DNA of 64,000 bases from Lachnospiraceae bacterium (GTDB taxonomy: Bacteria; Bacillota; Clostridia; Lachnospirales; Lachnospiraceae): assembly GCA_910575445.1 (NCBI GenBank), contig CAJTFW010000001.1, positions 186,001 through 250,000 on the forward strand, read 5' to 3'. Shown here in pieces: positions 63,215 through 64,000 of this stretch (positions within the stretch are counted from its first letter, which is position 1; each line of letters begins with the position of its first letter). A program made the translations under genes and the position numbers. Below the pieces are notes generated by a model that did not search any database, was not told where the DNA came from, and saw only the letters and a list, made by a program, of their open reading frames with translations.

Positions 63215-63986
63215 AAATGCCGATTATGGAGCTGCCGAGCAGTACCTAACTTTTGAGCATGACGAGTTTACCATGAAGCCCACACTGGACGGAAACGGGC
63301 GGCTTATCCCCCGTGACGATTACCGCATATCTTCCCTTAATTGCGGTGAGGAAGATTTTGCAATCGCCTGTATGCGCTCCAATCTCAAATACGGCAAGAA
63401 CCAGAAGCGGGAGGACGTGAAAAGCCACCACTATATCATCAGCTTTGACCCCCGTGACGCACCAGACAACGGCTTGACCGTAGACCGGGCGCAAGTGTTG
63501 GGCGAGCAGTTTTGTAAAGAGCATTTTCCCGGACAGCAAGCCCTTGTTTGTACTCACCCGGACGGGCATAACCACAGCGGCAACATTCATGTGCATATCG
63601 TCATAAACAGCTTGCGGATTGCCGAAGTGCCGCTATTGCCATACATGGAAAGACCAGCCGACACAAGGGAGGGCTGCAAGCACCGCTGTACAGACGCAGC
63701 TATGGAATACTTCAAAGCGGAAGTCATGGAGATGTGCCACCGGGAAAACCTCTATCAGATTGACTTGCTGAACGGGAGCAAGAACCGAGTTACCGAGCGT
63801 GAGTATTGGGCGAAGCGAAAAGGCCCTAGCACTGACCATGCAAAGACAGGGAAATATACAGGAGTCGGCACTTTCACGATTGTGGAGGAGGCAGACGGGA
63901 AAGGCGCATCCAGATGGGGGCTGCTAAAGTCCTACCGGGAAAAGAGAAACGGATGGGTGAGCCTTGATTACGCAAAGAGGGGATAA
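63177..63986 (+). CDS. MobA/VirD2-type relaxase, possibly frameshifted
   Basis: 269 residues from GTG 63177: KPLATFKHISSKNADYGAAE, HYIISFDPRD and the metal motif NIHVHIVINS (HxHxxxN). Family members usually run to 400-550 residues. Here the frame stops at 63984-63986 after SLDYAKRG, but the neighbouring frame reads KEGITEYQM to the window end, as if one base were missing near 63965-63970. The relaxase may thus be inactive, or this may be a short version. Confidence 0.85.
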   Translation: MKPLATFKHISSKNADYGAAEQYLTFEHDEFTMKPTLDGNGRLIPRDDYRISSLNCGEEDFAIACMRSNLKYGKNQKREDVKSHHYIISFDPRDAPDNGLTVDRAQVLGEQFCKEHFPGQQALVCTHPDGHNHSGNIHVHIVINSLRIAEVPLLPYMERPADTREGCKHRCTDAAMEYFKAEVMEMCHRENLYQIDLLNGSKNRVTEREYWAKRKGPSTDHAKTGKYTGVGTFTIVEEADGKGASRWGLLKSYREKRNGWVSLDYAKRG

Positions 63987-64000
63987 CTGAATACCAGATG

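Noticed and set aside
1-64000. CRISPR array, tRNA, rRNA or known riboswitch
   Set aside because: I saw no regularly spaced direct repeats, no tRNA-like CCA ends with cloverleaf arms, and no recognised riboswitch core.

Overview
This is low-GC Firmicutes DNA. Gene content points to a gut Lachnospiraceae or close relative: BlaI/BlaR1, BceRS-like and VanR-like two-component loci, an Rpn-family nuclease, Tn916/Tn1549-type conjugative modules, Cys-rich KTR proteins and an ABC-F gene with a leader. The window is mostly accessory DNA with stacked mobile elements and many broken genes. I saw no rRNA, tRNA or CRISPR array.

Layout. 1-3.7 kb: the 3' part of tatD, a pair of hairpin repeats, and a BlaI/BlaR1 sensor operon with visible operators. 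3.9-7.1 kb: fragments of IS3- and IS30-family elements around an intact Rpn-family nuclease gene. 7.1-11 kb: a ruined type I restriction system (5'-truncated hsdS; hsdR with an internal deletion and a frameshift) with an intact DinJ/YafQ-like toxin-antitoxin pair inside it. 11-23.6 kb: a DNA glycosylase, a DUF1349 protein, an intramembrane-sensing kinase/regulator with its FtsX-type ABC exporter, an HxlR/nitroreductase pair, and small metabolic genes. 24-29 kb: a two-gene restriction-modification candidate (MerR-HTH/methylase/specificity fusion plus a PD-(D/E)XK-like partner) and small unknown genes. 29-35.8 kb: a regulator-kinase-ABC2 exporter operon, a TetR regulator and a PEBP protein. 35.8-40 kb: decayed sequence with an AlbA_2 fragment, an ISL3 remnant and an HNH stub, plus an intact class II Fic gene whose promoter carries four symmetric boxes. 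40-44.9 kb: part of an ICE ending in a large serine recombinase with an unusual repeated tail; the element has cut into a methyltransferase gene (44.9-46.5 kb).

47-54.3 kb: a MATE pump with its CD3324-type regulator, a KTR protein, an ABC-F ribosome-protection ATPase behind an attenuation-type leader, and a Tn916-like end (sigma fragment, MazF, Xis, Int). 54.4-57.6 kb: a short segment bounded by two copies of an attachment-like sequence that resembles the start of a low-molecular-weight tyrosine phosphatase gene. It holds no integrase, only a DUF1016 nuclease and a PD-(D/E)XK-SF1 helicase fusion, and I read it as a cis-mobilizable element carrying a defence candidate. 57.6 kb to the end: a third element with a MerR/SDR pair, an HxlR-PEBP-ArAE operon, conjugation sigma and HTH genes, a putative oriT, MobC and a relaxase that may be frameshifted.

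The strongest leads are the tandem attachment array with its nuclease/helicase cargo, the MerR-methylase/nuclease pair, the four-box Fic operator, the ABC-F leader, and two families of long hairpin repeats whose arms differ between copies but still pair within each copy.
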